NCBI RefSeq assembly: GCF_011927955.1
Contig: NZ_JAATJN010000001.1
Location: 558,001-622,000 of the forward strand
Source: Brevibacterium marinum
Lineage (GTDB): Bacteria > Actinomycetota > Actinomycetes > Actinomycetales > Brevibacteriaceae
Reading direction: 5' to 3'
DNA length: 64,000 nucleotides
The notes beneath the pieces were generated by a model, which saw only the letters and a list, made by a program, of their open reading frames with translations, searched no databases and was not told the origin of the DNA. Position 1 is the stretch's first letter; each line of letters starts with the position of its first letter. The position numbers and the translations under genes are program-made. Positions 16,485-26,828 of this stretch are shown piece by piece.

Positions 16485-18008
16485 ATGCGAGCCGATACCG
16501 ACCTTCACTTCGACACAACCGCAGCCATCGACCCTCGCCAGCACACGGCCCCCTACGCCGAGGCAGTCCGCTCCCTGGCAGCCGAGGACTGGCAGCGCCT
16601 GCACGTGCCCGCCCATCAGGGCAGCCGCGATCATGCTCCCGGTCTGGCCGAAGTCGTCGGCGAAGCCGGCATGGGCATCGACTTCCCCGTGCTCTTCAGC
16701 GGCGTCGACCAGGAGAACTGGCGCATGATCAACCATGATCGCGTCACCCCGATCCTGGCCGCCCAGCGGCTGGCCGCCGAGGCCTGGGGAGCGTCCCGCA
16801 CCTGGTTCCTCACCAACGGCGCCTCGGGTGGCAACCACATCGCCACGACCATCGTGCGCGGACTCGGGCGCGAATTCGTCGTCCAGCGCAGCGTCCACTC
16901 CTCCGTCATCGACGGCGTCACCCACGCCGAACTGCGCCCGCACTTCGTCCACGGCCGCGTCGATCCCGGCCTCGGCTCCTCCCACGGCGTCACCCCGGCC
17001 CAGGTCGAATCCGCCCTGACCGAGCACCCGGGCTCCGCCGCCGTGTACCTCGTCTCCCCCAGCTACTTCGGTGCCGTGGCCGACATCGCCGCCATCGCCG
17101 AGGTGGCGCATCGTCATGGTGTTCCCCTCATCGTCGATGAGGCCTGGGCGTCCCACTTCGGAATGCACTCGATTCTGCCCGTCAATGCGGTCCGCCTCGG
17201 CGCCGATCTCGTCATCTCGAGCACCCACAAGGGTGCCGGCTCGCTCGCGCAGTCCGCGATGGTCCACCTCGGTCACGGTCCGCTGGCCCAGCACATCGAG
17301 ACGCTGGTCGATCGGGTCGTGAAGTCGTACCAGTCGACCTCGTCCAGTGCGATCCTGCTGTCTTCGCTCGACGAGGCGCGCCGTCACCTCGTCACCCACC
17401 CCGAGGCGATCGAGTCGGCACTGGGCACCGCCGAGGAGATCCGGAACCGAATCCGCGACGACTCCAGGTTCCGCGACGCGACTCCCGACATCCTCGGCGG
17501 TGATGACGCGATCGACAACGACCCGTTCAAGGTCGTCATCGACACTCGCGGGGCAGGCATCACCGGCGAGGATGCCCAATACCGGCTCATCCGTGACCAC
17601 CGGATCTACTGCGAACTGGCCACGCCCTCGGCGCTGCTGCTGCTCATCGGCGCCACCTCACCCGTCGACGTCGACCGATTCTGGACGGCGCTGCAGGCGC
17701 TGCCGACGTCGGCCTCCGAGCCGGAGCGACCCATCGTCCTGCCCGGCAGCTGCGAGAAGCGTCTCGAGATCAGCGACGCCTACTTCGCTGAGGCTCAGAC
17801 GGTCCCTTTCGCCGAGGCGGTCGGTCGGATCTCCGCCGATGCCTTGGCCGCGTACCCGCCCGGTGTGCCCAATGTTCTTCCCGGTGAGGTGCTCAGCGCC
17901 GAGGTCGTCGAGTTCCTCCGCGCGACCGCCGTTGCCCCTTCGGGCTACGTCCGCGGTGCCCAGGATTCGCGGATGGACACATTCAACGTCGTGGCCGAGA
18001 TACGCTGA
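16485..18008 (+). CDS. Orn/Lys/Arg decarboxylase-family PLP enzyme
   Basis: A 507-residue fold-type I PLP enzyme of the Orn/Lys/Arg decarboxylase major-domain family. The Schiff-base lysine is in ISSTHKGAGSLAQSA near residue 247; TNGASGGNH near residue 110 binds the phosphate, and LIVDEAWASHFG carries the PLP-ring Asp. It lacks the N-terminal wing of the E. coli inducible decarboxylases, like the shorter Gram-positive forms. ATG 16485 follows GTGGG; the frame upstream crosses the LysR gene and is not coding. The product could be cadaverine, putrescine or agmatine; no antiporter adjoins. The downstream Ldh_2 gene may share the pathway. Confidence 0.8.
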   Translation: MRADTDLHFDTTAAIDPRQHTAPYAEAVRSLAAEDWQRLHVPAHQGSRDHAPGLAEVVGEAGMGIDFPVLFSGVDQENWRMINHDRVTPILAAQRLAAEAWGASRTWFLTNGASGGNHIATTIVRGLGREFVVQRSVHSSVIDGVTHAELRPHFVHGRVDPGLGSSHGVTPAQVESALTEHPGSAAVYLVSPSYFGAVADIAAIAEVAHRHGVPLIVDEAWASHFGMHSILPVNAVRLGADLVISSTHKGAGSLAQSAMVHLGHGPLAQHIETLVDRVVKSYQSTSSSAILLSSLDEARRHLVTHPEAIESALGTAEEIRNRIRDDSRFRDATPDILGGDDAIDNDPFKVVIDTRGAGITGEDAQYRLIRDHRIYCELATPSALLLLIGATSPVDVDRFWTALQALPTSASEPERPIVLPGSCEKRLEISDAYFAEAQTVPFAEAVGRISADALAAYPPGVPNVLPGEVLSAEVVEFLRATAVAPSGYVRGAQDSRMDTFNVVAEIR

Positions 18009-18074
18009 AGCATCGCCGCTGCGCGTCCACTCCACCTGCACAGATGCCAAGTAGGCTCCGGTAACGTGAAGGGC

Positions 18075-19061
18075 ATGCCCACGACCGACTCGCCGACAGC
18101 CTCTCTGCCCATCACCGAACTCGAAACGCTGTGCTCGTCAGCGATTGTGTCTGCGGGTGGTTCACCGGCGTTGGCCGATTCCCTCGCCGCCGCCACCGTG
18201 GCGGCCGAACGGCGGGGCAAGACACAGGTCGGAACCGCACACCTCTTCGACTACCTCGACGGACTCGAAGCCGGACGCATCAACGGCTCCGCCGAACCTC
18301 GACACACCAGCCGCCTGCCGGCCGCGCATCACGTCGACGCCGATCGCGGCATCACCCAGCTCGCCTTCGACGAGGCGTTCGAGGAATTCACCGAGGCTGT
18401 CGAGACTTTCGGGATCTCGATCCTCAACATCGCGAATGCTTTCCCTGCTGGAGAGCTCGGGTACTACACGGTCCGCCTCGCCCAGAGAGGGCTCGTCACC
18501 CTGGCCGGAGCCAACTCCCCGGCGCTCATGTCGCTCTTCGGTTCATCGGAGCCCGTGACGGGAACGAATCCCCTCTCCTTCGCCGTCCCCCATGTCGGCG
18601 GCCCGCGCATGTTCGATCAGGCGAGCAGCGAGACTGCCTGGGTGAATATCCGCGACGCAGCCGATCGCGGCGCATCGATCCCCGAAGGCTGGGCCCAGGG
18701 CCAGGGCGGTGCAGCCACGCTAGATGCCGAAACCGCACTCGCCGGCTCGCTGTTGCCATTCGGCGGTGTCAAGGGAAGCAACCTCGCCCTCATGATCGAA
18801 CTTCTCGCCGTCCAGGGTGGCAGCCGATTCTCCGTCGACGCCCCGGTCATCGACGAAGGGAACGAGAACCCGGAGACCGGACTCTTCGTCATTGCGATCG
18901 CCCCGGATGCCTTCGACCCGGGGTACACCCAGTGGGTCGAAGAACACCTGGAGCGCCTCGACCGCGACTTCGGCATCGCCTTCGGACGCAAACGCAACAA
19001 CGAGCTCATCGAGCTGCCTCGCGATATCCACACGGCCCTCGTCGAACGCTCCCGAGCATGA
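18075..19061 (+). CDS. Ldh_2-family NAD(P)H oxidoreductase (malate/lactate/piperideine-2-carboxylate type)
   Basis: A 328-residue protein of the Ldh_2 family (malate, L-sulfolactate, ureidoglycolate and delta1-piperideine-2-carboxylate reductases). Marks: VAAERRGKTQVGTAHLFDYL near the N-terminus, then GANSPALMSLFGSSEPVTGT and PLSFAVPH in the middle, and PFGGVKGSNLALMIELLA near residue 235. GTG 18066 is an alternative start. It lies 66 bases after the decarboxylase on the same strand, so co-transcription is likely. A reductase of cyclic imino acids would fit lysine or ornithine metabolism, but that is inference; the family name does not fix the substrate. Confidence 0.78.
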   Translation: MPTTDSPTASLPITELETLCSSAIVSAGGSPALADSLAAATVAAERRGKTQVGTAHLFDYLDGLEAGRINGSAEPRHTSRLPAAHHVDADRGITQLAFDEAFEEFTEAVETFGISILNIANAFPAGELGYYTVRLAQRGLVTLAGANSPALMSLFGSSEPVTGTNPLSFAVPHVGGPRMFDQASSETAWVNIRDAADRGASIPEGWAQGQGGAATLDAETALAGSLLPFGGVKGSNLALMIELLAVQGGSRFSVDAPVIDEGNENPETGLFVIAIAPDAFDPGYTQWVEEHLERLDRDFGIAFGRKRNNELIELPRDIHTALVERSRA

Positions 19062-19199
19062 TACGACGAGCGGCCCAGTAAGCGCCGTGCAGCCCGTTGA
19101 GCACCGTGAGGCGACCCGCGCTCCGAAAGCAGACGCACGACCTCTGCTCTCGGCGCTCCGTCATACTTTCGGTGAAGTTTCGATCGCGCCCGCCGCTCC

Positions 19200-20060
19200 T
19201 CACCGCAGGACGACGGTCCGCTTCCCCGAGAGGAACACGCGTCCGTCGGCGTGCCACTTCACGGCATTGGACAGGGCTTTGCACTCGGCGTCGCGTCCGG
19301 CGGCGACGAGGTCCTGCGGGCCGAAGGAGTGATCGACGTCGACGAGCTGCTGAGCGATGATCGGGCCCTCATCGAGTTCGCTGTTGACGAAGTGCGCGGT
19401 CGCACCCACGATCTTGACTCCCCGCTCCCAGGCCTGGTGATAGGGCTTGGCTCCCTTGAACGAGGGCAGGAACGAGTGGTGGATGTTGATCGCACGCCCT
19501 GTGAGCTCGCGCGCCAGGTCGTCGGAGAGCACCTGCATGTAGCGGGCGAGCACGACGAGGTCGACTTCGAAGCGGTCGACGAGTTCGAGCAGCTTCGCCT
19601 CGGCCTCGGGCTTGGTCTCCTTGGTCACCGGGATGCGGAAGAACGGGATGTGGTGCCATTCGACGAGTTCGCGGTGGTCGGGATGGTTCGACACCACGGC
19701 CGCGATCTCGATGGGCAGCTCGCCGATCTGAGCGCGGAACAGCAGGTCGTTGAGGCAGTGTTCGAACTTCGAGACCATGACGAGCACCCGCCGCTTCTCT
19801 CCCTGCGGCCACAGCTGCCAGTTCGCGTCGAACTCGGTGCCGATGGCCTCGAAGTCCCGGCGCAGGTCATCGATCGCACCGTTCGAGCCTTCCTCGATGC
19901 TGAAGTCGATGCGCAGGAACAGTCGTTCGGCGTACTGATCGTCGAACTGCTTGAGCTCCTTGATGTCGCCTCCGTGCGTGAGGAGGGCACCGGTGACGGA
20001 ATGGAGAATGCCCGGGCGTTCGTCGCATTCGAGGGTGAAGATGTAGTCCTGCATGTCCAT
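19200..20060 (-). CDS. purU: Formyltetrahydrofolate deformylase
   Basis: A 286-residue protein with an N-terminal ACT domain (DYIFTLECDERPGILHSVTG, residues 5-80) and a C-terminal formyl-transferase fold. The catalytic segment is NIHHSFLPSFKGAKPYHQA near 195 and the paired Asp lies in FVNSELDEGPIIAQQ. It hydrolyses 10-formyl-THF to formate and THF. ATG 20060 has AGGAAG 3 bases upstream; 20054 is a second ATG. It is the last gene of the sarcosine block, 108 bases after sdaA, and regenerates free THF for the sarcosine oxidase and GlyA reactions. sox operons of Arthrobacter and Corynebacterium also carry purU. Confidence 0.95.
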   Translation of the reverse strand: MDMQDYIFTLECDERPGILHSVTGALLTHGGDIKELKQFDDQYAERLFLRIDFSIEEGSNGAIDDLRRDFEAIGTEFDANWQLWPQGEKRRVLVMVSKFEHCLNDLLFRAQIGELPIEIAAVVSNHPDHRELVEWHHIPFFRIPVTKETKPEAEAKLLELVDRFEVDLVVLARYMQVLSDDLARELTGRAINIHHSFLPSFKGAKPYHQAWERGVKIVGATAHFVNSELDEGPIIAQQLVDVDHSFGPQDLVAAGRDAECKALSNAVKWHADGRVFLSGKRTVVLR

Positions 20061-20168
20061 GTCTTCCTGTTCGGTCGTGCGAAGTCTGATGTGGCACGAG
20101 TTCTGTGATGGTGCCGAATTCCGTCCGGCAGTGGCAGTGCACCTGTACAGCCCGAGAGATCGTTCTGC

Positions 20169-21587
20169 TCAGCATTCGATGACGTTGACGGCGAGCCCGC
20201 CGCGTGAGGTCTCCTTGTACTTCGATTTCATGTCCGCACCGGTCTGGCGCATCGTCTCGATCGCCTGATCGAGACTCACCCGGTGACTGCCGTCGCCGTG
20301 CATGGCCAGCCTAGCCGCGTTGATCGCCTTCACCGAGGCGATGGCGTTGCGTTCGATGCAGGGAACCTGGACGAGGCCGCCGACCGGGTCGCAGGTCAAC
20401 CCCAGATTGTGTTCGAGACCGATCTCGGCGGCGTTCTCGACCTGCTCGGGAGTCCCGCCGAGGACTGCGCACAGCCCGGCGGCAGCCATCGCACACGCGG
20501 ATCCGACCTCGCCCTGGCAGCCGACCTCGGCACCGGAGATCGAGGCGTTGCGCTTGAACAGGAGCCCGATCGCACCGGCCGTGAGCAGGAACGTCACGAC
20601 TGCGTCGTCGCTCGCCCGCCCGGCCTCGGCGAGACTCCCCGATGCCTCTGCGTTCACCGCGTCGACATCGCCGACGACGAACCGATCCATGTAGTGCAAC
20701 ACTGCGGGGATGATGCCTGCTGCCCCATTCGTCGGCGCGGTGACGATCCGCCCGCCCGAGGCGTTCTCCTCGTTGACGGCGAGCGCATAGAGGTTGACCC
20801 ATTCGAGGGCGTCGAGGGACCCCGATGCCCGGTACTCGGCCGCCTCGAGCCTCGCACGCAGCTCAGGTGCCCGTCGCCTGACCTTGAGGTCGCCGGGCAG
20901 TTCCGTCTCGTTCCGGGTGCATCCGTTGTGCACGCATTCGCGCATCACCGCCCAGATGTCGAGCAGCTGTTTGCGCAGGAGCTCCTCGTCCTGACGTTCT
21001 CCTTCGTTGACGGCCATGAGTTCGGCGATGGACAGATCATGCTCACGGCACAGTTCGAGCAGTTCGTCGGCCGCCGAGAACTCGAGGCGATCGGGTGTGT
21101 CCGCAGCTTCGAGGGCCATCTCGTCCTCGGTGACGACGAACCCTCCTCCGATCGAGTAGTACTCACGGTCGATGACCTCCCCGTCCACCTCGGCGCTGAT
21201 CCGCATCCCGTTGGGGTGGCCGGGAAGGGATTCGCGCGGATGAAGGGTGAGGTCGTTCTGCCGATCGAAGGCAACGACCCGTCGCCCGCCGAGGTGGAGC
21301 CTGCCCTGATCGCGCACCTCGGCGACCAGCGGTGCCACGCTGTCCGGGTCGAGGGTCTCCGGTTCCATGCCGCTGAGTCCGGCCAGGACGGCGGAGTCCG
21401 ATCCATGGCCGATCCCGGTCGCACCGAGGGACCCGAACAGGCCGACCCTGATCCTGTCGACTCGCTCGAGCTTTCCCTCGGCGCCCAGCTCATCGACGAA
21501 ACGCACTGCCGCTCGCATCGGCCCCACGGTGTGCGAGGAGGAGGGGCCGATGCCGATGGAGAAGAGGTCGAGGACGCCGAGTGCCAT
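20169..21587 (-). CDS. sdaA: L-serine ammonia-lyase (single-chain, iron-sulfur)
   Basis: A 472-residue L-serine dehydratase converting serine to pyruvate and ammonia. The start carries [20 protein letters not shown], the beta-domain signature, and the C-terminal alpha-domain shows [20 protein letters not shown] and [19 protein letters not shown], which hold the Cys ligands of the [4Fe-4S] cluster that activates serine. ATG 21587 overlaps the soxG stop by one base (TGATG), with GAGGGG upstream. In this operon it drains the serine made by GlyA into pyruvate, finishing the path from sarcosine to central metabolism. Confidence 0.96.
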   Translation of the reverse strand: MALGVLDLFSIGIGPSSSHTVGPMRAAVRFVDELGAEGKLERVDRIRVGLFGSLGATGIGHGSDSAVLAGLSGMEPETLDPDSVAPLVAEVRDQGRLHLGGRRVVAFDRQNDLTLHPRESLPGHPNGMRISAEVDGEVIDREYYSIGGGFVVTEDEMALEAADTPDRLEFSAADELLELCREHDLSIAELMAVNEGERQDEELLRKQLLDIWAVMRECVHNGCTRNETELPGDLKVRRRAPELRARLEAAEYRASGSLDALEWVNLYALAVNEENASGGRIVTAPTNGAAGIIPAVLHYMDRFVVGDVDAVNAEASGSLAEAGRASDDAVVTFLLTAGAIGLLFKRNASISGAEVGCQGEVGSACAMAAAGLCAVLGGTPEQVENAAEIGLEHNLGLTCDPVGGLVQVPCIERNAIASVKAINAARLAMHGDGSHRVSLDQAIETMRQTGADMKSKYKETSRGGLAVNVIEC

Positions 21588-22300
21588 CAGCCGGTCCCCT
21601 CCTCCGCCGCAGGGCTGCCGACGACACCCGAGGCGCTGTCGTCGACATTCGCCGCGCCGCCGTCTGCGACGAACTCCGCCATTCCGTCGAGCAGCCAGCG
21701 GACGGTGAAGTCAGCGAAGCTCGCCCGCGGGTACACACGGTATTCGAGGTCCGCAGCATGGTGCAGGATGACCGGCACCGGCCCCAGCTGGGTGACGATC
21801 GCCGTGCCCACACCGAAGGCGCGGGGGTGGAGGTCGGCACGCACGCTCTTCTCGAGGACTTCACAGGCCTTCGACCCGGACAGCTCGATGATCGTGCGAT
21901 TCGCGGACAGATCCACGGCCTGTCCCGGCAGCCCTTCGAGTGCCGCCTCGGCGACGAGGGTCTCGCCCGGACGCTGTTGTCGGGAGACGTCGACGGCGAG
22001 GAACTCATCGGGACTGAGCCAGATCGCATGCAGGCCGGCCGAGTCTCCGGTGACTTCCCCGACCTCCCGGGGCAGGCTGATCCCGAGCGCGGATTCGAGT
22101 GCGTCGGCCGAGTCGGTCCCAGGGGTGCATCTCAGTCCGATCTGGACGGTGAACGCTCGTTCGCGCAGACCCACGACCCGACCTCCCGCCTCGGTGGCGG
22201 TGGCCATCTCCTCGGTAAGATGCGCGGCGGGTGAGACGCGCAGGGCGTTGATCTCGTCAATGGTCTCGAGTGTCTGTGCGCTGTGGGTTGTTTCAGCCAT
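21587..22300 (-). CDS. soxG: Sarcosine oxidase gamma subunit
   Basis: A 237-residue protein matching the SoxG family, a folate-domain-like subunit of heterotetrameric sarcosine oxidase. The region [17 protein letters not shown] followed by [20 protein letters not shown] is typical. It has a Ser/Ala-rich C-terminal extension (about residues 215-237). ATG 22300 overlaps the soxA stop by 8 bases; its own stop overlaps sdaA. SoxG helps bind the non-covalent FAD and tetrahydrofolate part of the complex. Confidence 0.9.
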   Translation of the reverse strand: MAETTHSAQTLETIDEINALRVSPAAHLTEEMATATEAGGRVVGLRERAFTVQIGLRCTPGTDSADALESALGISLPREVGEVTGDSAGLHAIWLSPDEFLAVDVSRQQRPGETLVAEAALEGLPGQAVDLSANRTIIELSGSKACEVLEKSVRADLHPRAFGVGTAIVTQLGPVPVILHHAADLEYRVYPRASFADFTVRWLLDGMAEFVADGGAANVDDSASGVVGSPAAEEGTG

Positions 22301-25256
22301 CGCGGCGGTTCCCTTCTGGATCGTAGAAGACGGGAGAGGTGATCTCGACGTCGACCAAGCTGTCGCCGATCGGGGACTTGACGATCTCGCCCGCCCGGTT
22401 CCGGCCGTTCTCGACGAGTGCGAGGCCGAAGGGCCTCTCCAGGCTCGAGGAGAGGTAGGAGGAGGTGACGTGGCCGATCATCGGGACCGGTCCCGCCTCG
22501 GGAGTGACCGGGGTGCCCGAGGTGATGAGCTGCGCACCCTCGGCCAGTCGGGTCGTGCCGTCGACGGGGAGGACCCCGACGAGGTGCTTGCGGTCCTCGC
22601 GAGCGGTGTCGACTCGTGAGTACGAGCGCTTGCCGATGAAGTCCTTGAACTTCGACACGATCCAGTCCATGCCCGCATCGGCCGGGGTGACGGTGCCGTC
22701 GGTGTCCTGACCGACGATGATGAAGCCCTTCTCCGCGCGCAGGACGTGCATGGTCTCCGTGCCGTACGGGGTGATGCCGAACTCGGCCCCCGCCTCGGCG
22801 ACTGCTTCCCATACTCTCAGCCCGTAGAAGTTCTCGACGTTGATCTCGAAGGCGAGTTCGCCGGAGAACGAGATGCGGCAGATGCGGGCCGGGATTCCGC
22901 CTTCCAACGTCGTCTCCCGGAAGCCCATGAACTCGAAGGCCTCGTTCGACACATCGAGGTTCGGGGCGAGCTTGGCGATGACGTCCCGGGACTTGGGTCC
23001 GGCGACCGCGATCGTGCTCCATTCCTCGGTCACCGAGGTGAAGACGACGTCGAGGTGGGGCCATTCCGTCTGGTGCCATTCCTCGAGCCATTCGAGGACG
23101 GTGGCCGCACCGCCGGTGGTCGTGGTCATGTAGTAGCGGTCCTCGGCCACGCGCAGGGTGACGCCGTCGTCGAAGACCATGCCGTCGGGCTTGCACATGA
23201 GTCCGTAGCGTCCCTTGCCGACCTTCAGCTTCTTGAAGCCGTTCGTATAGATCTGGCCGAGGAACTCACCGGCATCGGTGCCCCGGATCTCGATCTTGCC
23301 CAGCGTCGAGGCGTCCTGGAATCCGACCGACTCGCGCACGGCCCGGCACTCGCGCAGCACCGCTGTGTCCATGTCCTCTCCGGCCTGCGGGAAGTACCAG
23401 GGGCGCTTCCACTGACCGACGTCCTCGAATTCGGCGCCGTGCTCCACGTGCCAAGGGTGGATGGCGGTGATGCGAGCGGGGTCGAAGAGCTCACCCTTGC
23501 GGCGACCCGCCAGTGCGGCGAAGGGAATCGGGGCGAAGGGGGCTCGGAAGGTGGTGTGGCCGACGCTTCCGAGGTCGTTCTCCCCGAGGATGCCGGCGAT
23601 GGCGCCGATGGCATTGACCGCGCTCGTCTTCCCCTGGTCGTTGGCCGTCGAGATCGAGGTGTAGCGCTTGATGTGCTCGACCGAGCGCATGCCGGCGTTC
23701 ATCGCCCGCTGCACATCGGCGACGGTCTGGTCGCGCTGGAGGTCGATGAAGTGCGTGGTCAGTCCGGTGTGGTCATCGCTGGCCGAAGTGACCAGCCACA
23801 GTGGGCGCGCCGGGGCACAGGGAACCGGCGCTGCCGTCGGAACGCTGAGCGTCGCGGAGAATCCGGTGCGGTCAGCAGCCTCGTTGCCGGCCTCGGCGCC
23901 CTGCCTGAGAGCCGCTTCGAGGGGGTAGTCGCCGTTGACGGCTCCGACTGTGAACTGGTCGCGCACAGGGGTTCTCGGGACGAATCCCGCGATGTCCTCA
24001 CGCCATTCGATGGGCCCCTTGCGCTGTCCGTGCAGGTGGATGACGGGTGAGAATCCGCCCGCCACGGCCAGCACGTCCACGTCGATGATCTCGGGATCAC
24101 CGGTGGCCACACCGTCCTCGTCGAGGGCCGAGACCGTGATCGCGCTGACGCGACCGGCAGGGCCCTCACCTGCAGTGTCGCTGACCGCGGAACCGAGGAT
24201 GAGCCGGGTTCCGGTTTCCCGGGCAACATACTCGGCCATCGCCGAGGCTGTTGTCCGCGAGTCGATGATCGCCGGCACCTCGATGCCTGACGTGTGAAGA
24301 TCGGCGAGCAGCTCGTAGGCCGAGTCGTTCGTCGCAGCGATCGCGACGCGCTGTCCTGCAGCGACGCCGTAGCGATTGAGATAGGTGCGCACGGCTGAGG
24401 CGAGCATGATGCCCGGACGGTCGTTGTTGGCGAAGACGATCGGCCGTTCATGTGCTCCGGTGGCCAGCACGACCTGCTGCGCGCGGATGTGCCAGACCCG
24501 CTGGCGGGTGCCCGGGCGAGAAGAGCCGCGCTCCGGTGCACCGGCTCCCCCGTTTTCGACGAGGTCATGCGTGCGGTCCTCGAGTGCGACGAAGAAGTTC
24601 GAATCATAGCTGCCGAAGACGGTTGTGTTCGCTCGGTAGGTGAGTTCCTCCGCCTCGGCGAAGTCAGCCACGGTGGACTCGATCCACGTGGTGGCGGGCA
24701 CACCGTCGATGCTGTCTGCCGAACTCGCCAGCAGCGACCCCCCGGGAGCGGACCGGTCGTCGAGCAGCAGTGTTCGGGCGCCGGACTTGCCGGCTTCGCG
24801 CGCGGCGGCGAGTCCGGCCGGGCCCGCTCCGACGATGAGGACATCGGTGTGGACGTGCTTGTGTTCGTAGACGAGTTCATCCTGGTCGGGATCGAGGATG
24901 CCGAGGCCCGCGAGGTAGTCGGCCTCGAGCCCTTCAGTGATCGCCACACGGGTCGCGGGCAGCATCGATTCGCAGACATCGCCGGGGATGCGCCCCCTGA
25001 CGCGGACGAGGGCGTTCGACTCCTCGATTCCGGCGCTGAGAATGCCGCGCGGGCGTTTCAGGTAGGTGGAATCGCCGCAGTCGATGCGACCGGCCGCGAT
25101 AAGCGCGCTGGCGATGGTGTCGCCGGCGAAACCGGTGTACTCCTGGCCGTCGACGGTGAAGGTGATGGGACGCGTCTGGTCGATGCCTGTCGCGGCCGGC
25201 GAACGAGTCGTATCGGACAGACGGGCCGTTTCGGGAGAACGGGTGGGGTGCGTCAT
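22293..25256 (-). CDS. soxA: Sarcosine oxidase alpha subunit
   Basis: A 987-residue subunit. From the N-terminus: a 2Fe-2S-ferredoxin-like fold without cluster ligands ([20 protein letters not shown]), an NAD-binding flavoprotein domain ([19 protein letters not shown] near residue 135), and a C-terminal aminomethyltransferase-like folate domain ([20 protein letters not shown] and [20 protein letters not shown]). It transfers the methyl carbon of sarcosine to THF as 5,10-methylene-THF. ATG 25256 overlaps the soxD stop (ATGA); the frame upstream runs through soxD and is not coding. Confidence 0.95.
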   Translation of the reverse strand: MTHPTRSPETARLSDTTRSPAATGIDQTRPITFTVDGQEYTGFAGDTIASALIAAGRIDCGDSTYLKRPRGILSAGIEESNALVRVRGRIPGDVCESMLPATRVAITEGLEADYLAGLGILDPDQDELVYEHKHVHTDVLIVGAGPAGLAAAREAGKSGARTLLLDDRSAPGGSLLASSADSIDGVPATTWIESTVADFAEAEELTYRANTTVFGSYDSNFFVALEDRTHDLVENGGAGAPERGSSRPGTRQRVWHIRAQQVVLATGAHERPIVFANNDRPGIMLASAVRTYLNRYGVAAGQRVAIAATNDSAYELLADLHTSGIEVPAIIDSRTTASAMAEYVARETGTRLILGSAVSDTAGEGPAGRVSAITVSALDEDGVATGDPEIIDVDVLAVAGGFSPVIHLHGQRKGPIEWREDIAGFVPRTPVRDQFTVGAVNGDYPLEAALRQGAEAGNEAADRTGFSATLSVPTAAPVPCAPARPLWLVTSASDDHTGLTTHFIDLQRDQTVADVQRAMNAGMRSVEHIKRYTSISTANDQGKTSAVNAIGAIAGILGENDLGSVGHTTFRAPFAPIPFAALAGRRKGELFDPARITAIHPWHVEHGAEFEDVGQWKRPWYFPQAGEDMDTAVLRECRAVRESVGFQDASTLGKIEIRGTDAGEFLGQIYTNGFKKLKVGKGRYGLMCKPDGMVFDDGVTLRVAEDRYYMTTTTGGAATVLEWLEEWHQTEWPHLDVVFTSVTEEWSTIAVAGPKSRDVIAKLAPNLDVSNEAFEFMGFRETTLEGGIPARICRISFSGELAFEINVENFYGLRVWEAVAEAGAEFGITPYGTETMHVLRAEKGFIIVGQDTDGTVTPADAGMDWIVSKFKDFIGKRSYSRVDTAREDRKHLVGVLPVDGTTRLAEGAQLITSGTPVTPEAGPVPMIGHVTSSYLSSSLERPFGLALVENGRNRAGEIVKSPIGDSLVDVEITSPVFYDPEGNRRDG

Positions 25257-25585
25257 CGGACCGCTCCTTCGGATTCGGTGGTCGAGGAGGTTTGTGGAGC
25301 AGCCGCGGCGTGGGTGTCGGGCCGCGCCTGGCCCATGGGATAGACGGCGATGAAGTCGTAGGTGACGGTGTCGCGGACGGCATTGAACCATTTGCGGCAG
25401 CCGAGGCTGTGGCTCCAGCGTTCGGCGTAGGCTCCGCGGTCGTTGTCACGGTAGAAGAGGAACTGAGCCCATTCCCTGTCGGACAGGGCGTGGGGGTCCT
25501 TCGGGTACTCGACGTGGGCCTGTCCCCCGTAGTGGAACTCGGTTTCGTCTCTGGGCCCGCAGTTCGGGCAGCTGATGAGAAGCAT
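25253..25585 (-). CDS. soxD: Sarcosine oxidase delta subunit
   Basis: A 110-residue small subunit. [20 protein letters not shown] carries the Cys-x2-Cys and, near residue 65, [10 protein letters not shown] supplies the Cys of the zinc site known in SoxD. ATG 25585 follows AGGAAGGA at ideal spacing. It lies between soxB (25-base gap) and soxA (4-base overlap), in the canonical BDAG order. Zinc binding is known for the family; I see the ligands only as motifs. Confidence 0.93.
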   Translation of the reverse strand: MLLISCPNCGPRDETEFHYGGQAHVEYPKDPHALSDREWAQFLFYRDNDRGAYAERWSHSLGCRKWFNAVRDTVTYDFIAVYPMGQARPDTHAAAAPQTSSTTESEGAVR

Positions 25586-25610
25586 GGGTGTCCTTCCTGT
25601 TCTGACCCGC

Positions 25611-26828
25611 TCAGTGGGCCACGGCCGCTGCGCCGTGCTCGTCGATGAGGTGACCGGTCTCGAACCGGTCGAGGGCGTAGGGGGCATTGAGCGGGTGCGG
25701 TTCATCGTTCGCGATGGTGTGGGCGAAGGTGAGCCCGGCCGCGGGTGTGCCCTTGAAACCGCCGGTGCCCCAGCCGCAGTTGGCGTAGAGCCCGTCGACC
25801 TCAGTCTTCGACACGATCGGGGAGGCGTCGAGGGTGACGTCGACGATGCCGCCCCAGGTGCGCAGCACATGTGCGCGGGCGAAGATGGGGAAGAGCTCGA
25901 CCGCGGCCGCCAGCTGCTCCTCGATGACGTGGAAGCCGCCTCGTTGGCCGTAGCCGTTGTAGGAGTCGACGCCGGCGCCCATGACCAGCTCGCCCTTGTG
26001 CGCCTGGGAGACGTAGACGTGGACGTGGTTGGACATGACGACGGTCGGGTGCACGGGTTCGAAGAGTTCGGACACCAGGGCCTGGAGGGGGTGGGACTGG
26101 ATCGGCAGGCGGATGCCGGCCATGTCGGCGAGCACCGAGGAGTCTCCGGCCACGCACATGGCGACCTTCTCGGTGGCGATATCACCACGGGTGGTCTGGA
26201 CCCCGACGACCTTGTCGCCGATGCGCTCGATTCCGGTGACCTCGCAGTTCTGGATGATGTCGACGCCCATCTCATCGCATTTGCGGGCGAAGGCCCAGGC
26301 CACATGGTCGTGCTTGGCGATCCCGGCACGCGGCTGGAAGGTCGCGCCCATGACCGGGTAGCGCAGGTCGTCGCCGATGTTGATGATCGGGCAGACTTCC
26401 TTGACCTGCTTGGGGTCGAGCCATTCGGCGTCGACGCCGTTGAGCGCGTTCGCGTTCACCCGGCGCTGGGACTCACGCACGTCCTGCAGCGTGTGGGCGA
26501 GGTTGAGCACACCGCGCTGGGAGAACAGGAAGTCGTAGTCGAGTTCCTCGGGCAGCTGCTCCCAGAGCTTGAGGGACTTCTCGTACATCGCAGCCGACTC
26601 GTCCCAGAGGTAGTTCGAGCGGATGATCGTCGTGTTGCGCGCCATGTTGCCGCCGGCCAGCCATCCGCGCTCGAGGATCGCGATGTTGGTCATGCCGTGG
26701 TTCTTCGCGAGGTAGTAGGCGGTGGCCAGGCCGTGTCCGCCGCCGCCGATGATGACGGCTTCGTAGGACTTCTTCGGCTCGGGGTTGCGCCACAGGAAGT
26801 CTGGGTGTTCCGGTGGGAGGTCAGCCAT
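25611..26828 (-). CDS. soxB: Sarcosine oxidase beta subunit
   Basis: A 405-residue flavoprotein of the D-amino-acid-oxidase fold. The FAD motif [20 protein letters not shown] is at residue 26, and [16 protein letters not shown] near 62 includes residues around the covalent-FMN histidine of heterotetrameric enzymes. The C-terminal [20 protein letters not shown] is highly typical. It oxidises sarcosine (N-methylglycine) to glycine and feeds electrons to oxygen. ATG 26828 overlaps the glyA stop by one base (TGATG), so translation is coupled. Confidence 0.96.
   Translation of the reverse strand: MADLPPEHPDFLWRNPEPKKSYEAVIIGGGGHGLATAYYLAKNHGMTNIAILERGWLAGGNMARNTTIIRSNYLWDESAAMYEKSLKLWEQLPEELDYDFLFSQRGVLNLAHTLQDVRESQRRVNANALNGVDAEWLDPKQVKEVCPIINIGDDLRYPVMGATFQPRAGIAKHDHVAWAFARKCDEMGVDIIQNCEVTGIERIGDKVVGVQTTRGDIATEKVAMCVAGDSSVLADMAGIRLPIQSHPLQALVSELFEPVHPTVVMSNHVHVYVSQAHKGELVMGAGVDSYNGYGQRGGFHVIEEQLAAAVELFPIFARAHVLRTWGGIVDVTLDASPIVSKTEVDGLYANCGWGTGGFKGTPAAGLTFAHTIANDEPHPLNAPYALDRFETGHLIDEHGAAAVAH

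Noticed and set aside
20283..22619. 778-residue plus-strand frame opposite sdaA and soxG
   Set aside because: Spans two convincingly coded minus-strand genes; composition is that of a third-position GC shadow.
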